Source of the DNA: Sphingomonas ginsenosidivorax | Lineage (GTDB): Bacteria > Pseudomonadota > Alphaproteobacteria > Sphingomonadales > Sphingomonadaceae | Assembly (NCBI RefSeq): GCF_007995065.1 | Contig: NZ_VOQR01000001.1 | Span: 3,786,501-3,850,500, forward strand | Direction: 5' to 3' | DNA length: 64,000 bases | Notes under the pieces: model-generated | Database searches by the model: none | Told to the model about the DNA's origin: nothing | Seen by the model: the letters and a program-made list of their open reading frames with translations, nothing else | Made by a program: the position numbers and the translations under genes | Part shown: in pieces, positions 63,110 to 64,000 of the stretch | Numbering within the stretch: the first letter of the stretch is position 1 | Layout of the letters: each line of letters opens with the position of its first letter

Positions 63110-63604
63110 ATGCCTCAGATTTCCCAGATAGCCGCCACCTACGCGTCGCAGATCTTCTGGCTGCTCATCACCTTCGGCATCCTGTATTTCGGGATCGGCA
63201 AGGCGATGGTACCGAAGATCGTATCCACTGTGGATGCGCGCGAAGCGCGGATCGCCGGCGATCTGGCGGCGGCTGAGGCTGCGCGTGCCCAGGCCGACAA
63301 GGTCCAGGCGGACTGGCAGGCCGAGATGGACGGCGCCCGCGCCGCGGCACAGGCCGAGACGGCGGCCGCCGCCAAGCGTGCGACCGCGACGTTCGAGCAA
63401 CAGATCCATGCTGCCGACGTCGAACTGGCCGAACGGCTGGGCCACCACGATCTCGCCGTGGCCAACGCCAAGGCAGAGGCGCTGTCGAACCTGTCGGGTG
63501 TGGCAGCCGAGATCGCACAGCAACTGACCGCCAAGGTCGCCGGTCTCCAGGTCAGCCTGGACGCGGCGAGCGATGCGGTCCGCAGGACGACGGCGCATGG
63601 CTAA
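63110..63604 (+). CDS. atpF': ATP synthase F0 subunit b' (AtpF')
   Basis: This 164-residue subunit has one membrane helix (IFWLLITFGILYFGIGKAMV) and a long Ala/Gln/Glu-rich coiled coil (AAEAARAQADKVQADWQAEM). With AtpF it forms the peripheral stalk as a heterodimer, as in photosynthetic and alphaproteobacterial enzymes. Its stop overlaps the atpF start by 8 bases. Confidence 0.95.
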   Translation: MPQISQIAATYASQIFWLLITFGILYFGIGKAMVPKIVSTVDAREARIAGDLAAAEAARAQADKVQADWQAEMDGARAAAQAETAAAAKRATATFEQQIHAADVELAERLGHHDLAVANAKAEALSNLSGVAAEIAQQLTAKVAGLQVSLDAASDAVRRTTAHG

Positions 63605-64000
63605 TCCCGATACTCCCGGCAAGGTCATCGCGGCCGAGGGCATGGCGCCCGAGGGGGCCATCGACAACCAGGGGCTGCAAGGTCACACCACTGCGCCCGG
63701 TACCGTGCATCACGTCGTCGACCCGGTCGACAACGTGCTCGGCCTCAACTCGACGGGCTGGGTCGCCGTCGCAGCGCTGATCGTCGTCGCGCTGATGCTG
63801 TGGAAGAAGGTGCCCTGCATGATCGGGCGCATGCTCGACGGCCGGATCTCTCTGATCCGCACGCAGCTCGACGAGGCGAAGGCCTTGCGCGCCGAAGCCG
63901 AGGCGCTGCGCGCCGAGTATGAGGCGAAGGCCAAGGCCGCGCATGGCGAGGCCGAGGCGATGCGTGCGCATGCGCATCACGACGCCGCCGCGATCATCGC
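63597..64000 (+). CDS. atpF: ATP synthase F0 subunit b (AtpF), 3' truncated by window
   Basis: The frame opens at ATG 63597 inside the end of atpF' and runs off the window after 134 residues. It has an unusually long N-terminal lead (about 50 residues, rich in Gly, His and Asp) before the membrane helix (GWVAVAALIVVALMLWKKV), then the start of the stalk helix (AEALRAEYEAKAKAAHGEAE). Such extended b subunits are seen in other sphingomonads. Confidence 0.92.
   Translation, partial: MANPDTPGKVIAAEGMAPEGAIDNQGLQGHTTAPGTVHHVVDPVDNVLGLNSTGWVAVAALIVVALMLWKKVPCMIGRMLDGRISLIRTQLDEAKALRAEAEALRAEYEAKAKAAHGEAEAMRAHAHHDAAAII

Overview
The window is high-GC chromosomal DNA that looks like an alphaproteobacterium of the order Sphingomonadales, most likely Sphingomonas or a close relative. 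The evidence is the split b/b' ATP synthase F0 operon, the rpmF-plsX-fabH-ihfA-merR order, the rnd-lptC-lptA-lptB-rpoN order, a DivK regulator, several short ORFs that look like sphingomonad conserved hypotheticals, and many palindromic intergenic repeats. I see no rRNA, tRNA, CRISPR array, prophage or insertion sequence. It reads as core chromosome, cut at both ends by partial genes (a ferritin-like protein at the left, ATP synthase subunit b at the right).

Layout. 0-8.5 kb: TPP riboswitch and thiC, small enzymes (GNAT, VOC, PPOX), an S41 protease lipoprotein, a micro-ORF-ung-phnA cluster, DUF1810, a lysozyme-inhibitor-like lipoprotein and a YbhB protein. 8.5-14 kb: two micro-ORFs, a diguanylate cyclase, a secreted peroxiredoxin, a HisN-type phosphatase and an AsmA protein. 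14-22 kb: rpmI-rplT, a GIY-YIG nuclease embedded in repeats, pheS-pheT, an aldose epimerase and prfC. 22-25 kb: rpmF-plsX-fabH-ihfA-merR on the minus strand. 25-35 kb: M28 peptidase, MBL hydrolase, pabB/C fusion, aspartate aminotransferase, msrA, pdeM, kup. 35-42 kb: M20 peptidase, tandem retropepsin, Lhr-type helicase and a partner exonuclease. 42-46 kb: rpoN and the Lpt genes with RNase D. 46-54.5 kb: a glycine-rich double cold-shock protein, glutaminyl cyclase, carbonic anhydrase, ATP-dependent DNA ligase, DUF1328, a GDT1-like membrane protein, rpmG, divK, DUF3572 and a HAD hydrolase. 54.5-64 kb: purB, an EF-hand protein, radC, ydbH-ynbE-ydbL and atpI-B-E-F'-F.

How genes work together. Envelope biogenesis is prominent: LptA/B/C export LPS, AsmA and YdbH/YnbE/YdbL are candidates for inter-membrane lipid traffic, and PlsX/FabH start phospholipid and fatty-acid synthesis. 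The four genes of the poorly characterised 'ligase-associated DNA damage response' set (PdeM nuclease, Lhr-like helicase, MBL exonuclease, ATP-dependent ligase) are all present but scattered over 19 kb, whereas they are usually clustered. UNG and RadC add further repair functions.

Most unusual signal. At least six families of paired-palindrome repeats occupy nearly every long intergenic gap. One family carries an ATTCCCGC...GCGGGAAT core. It directly abuts a small GIY-YIG nuclease gene on one side and lies just past its end on the other, which suggests a nuclease-repeat partnership. A different 24-bp repeat sits in frame inside pheT.
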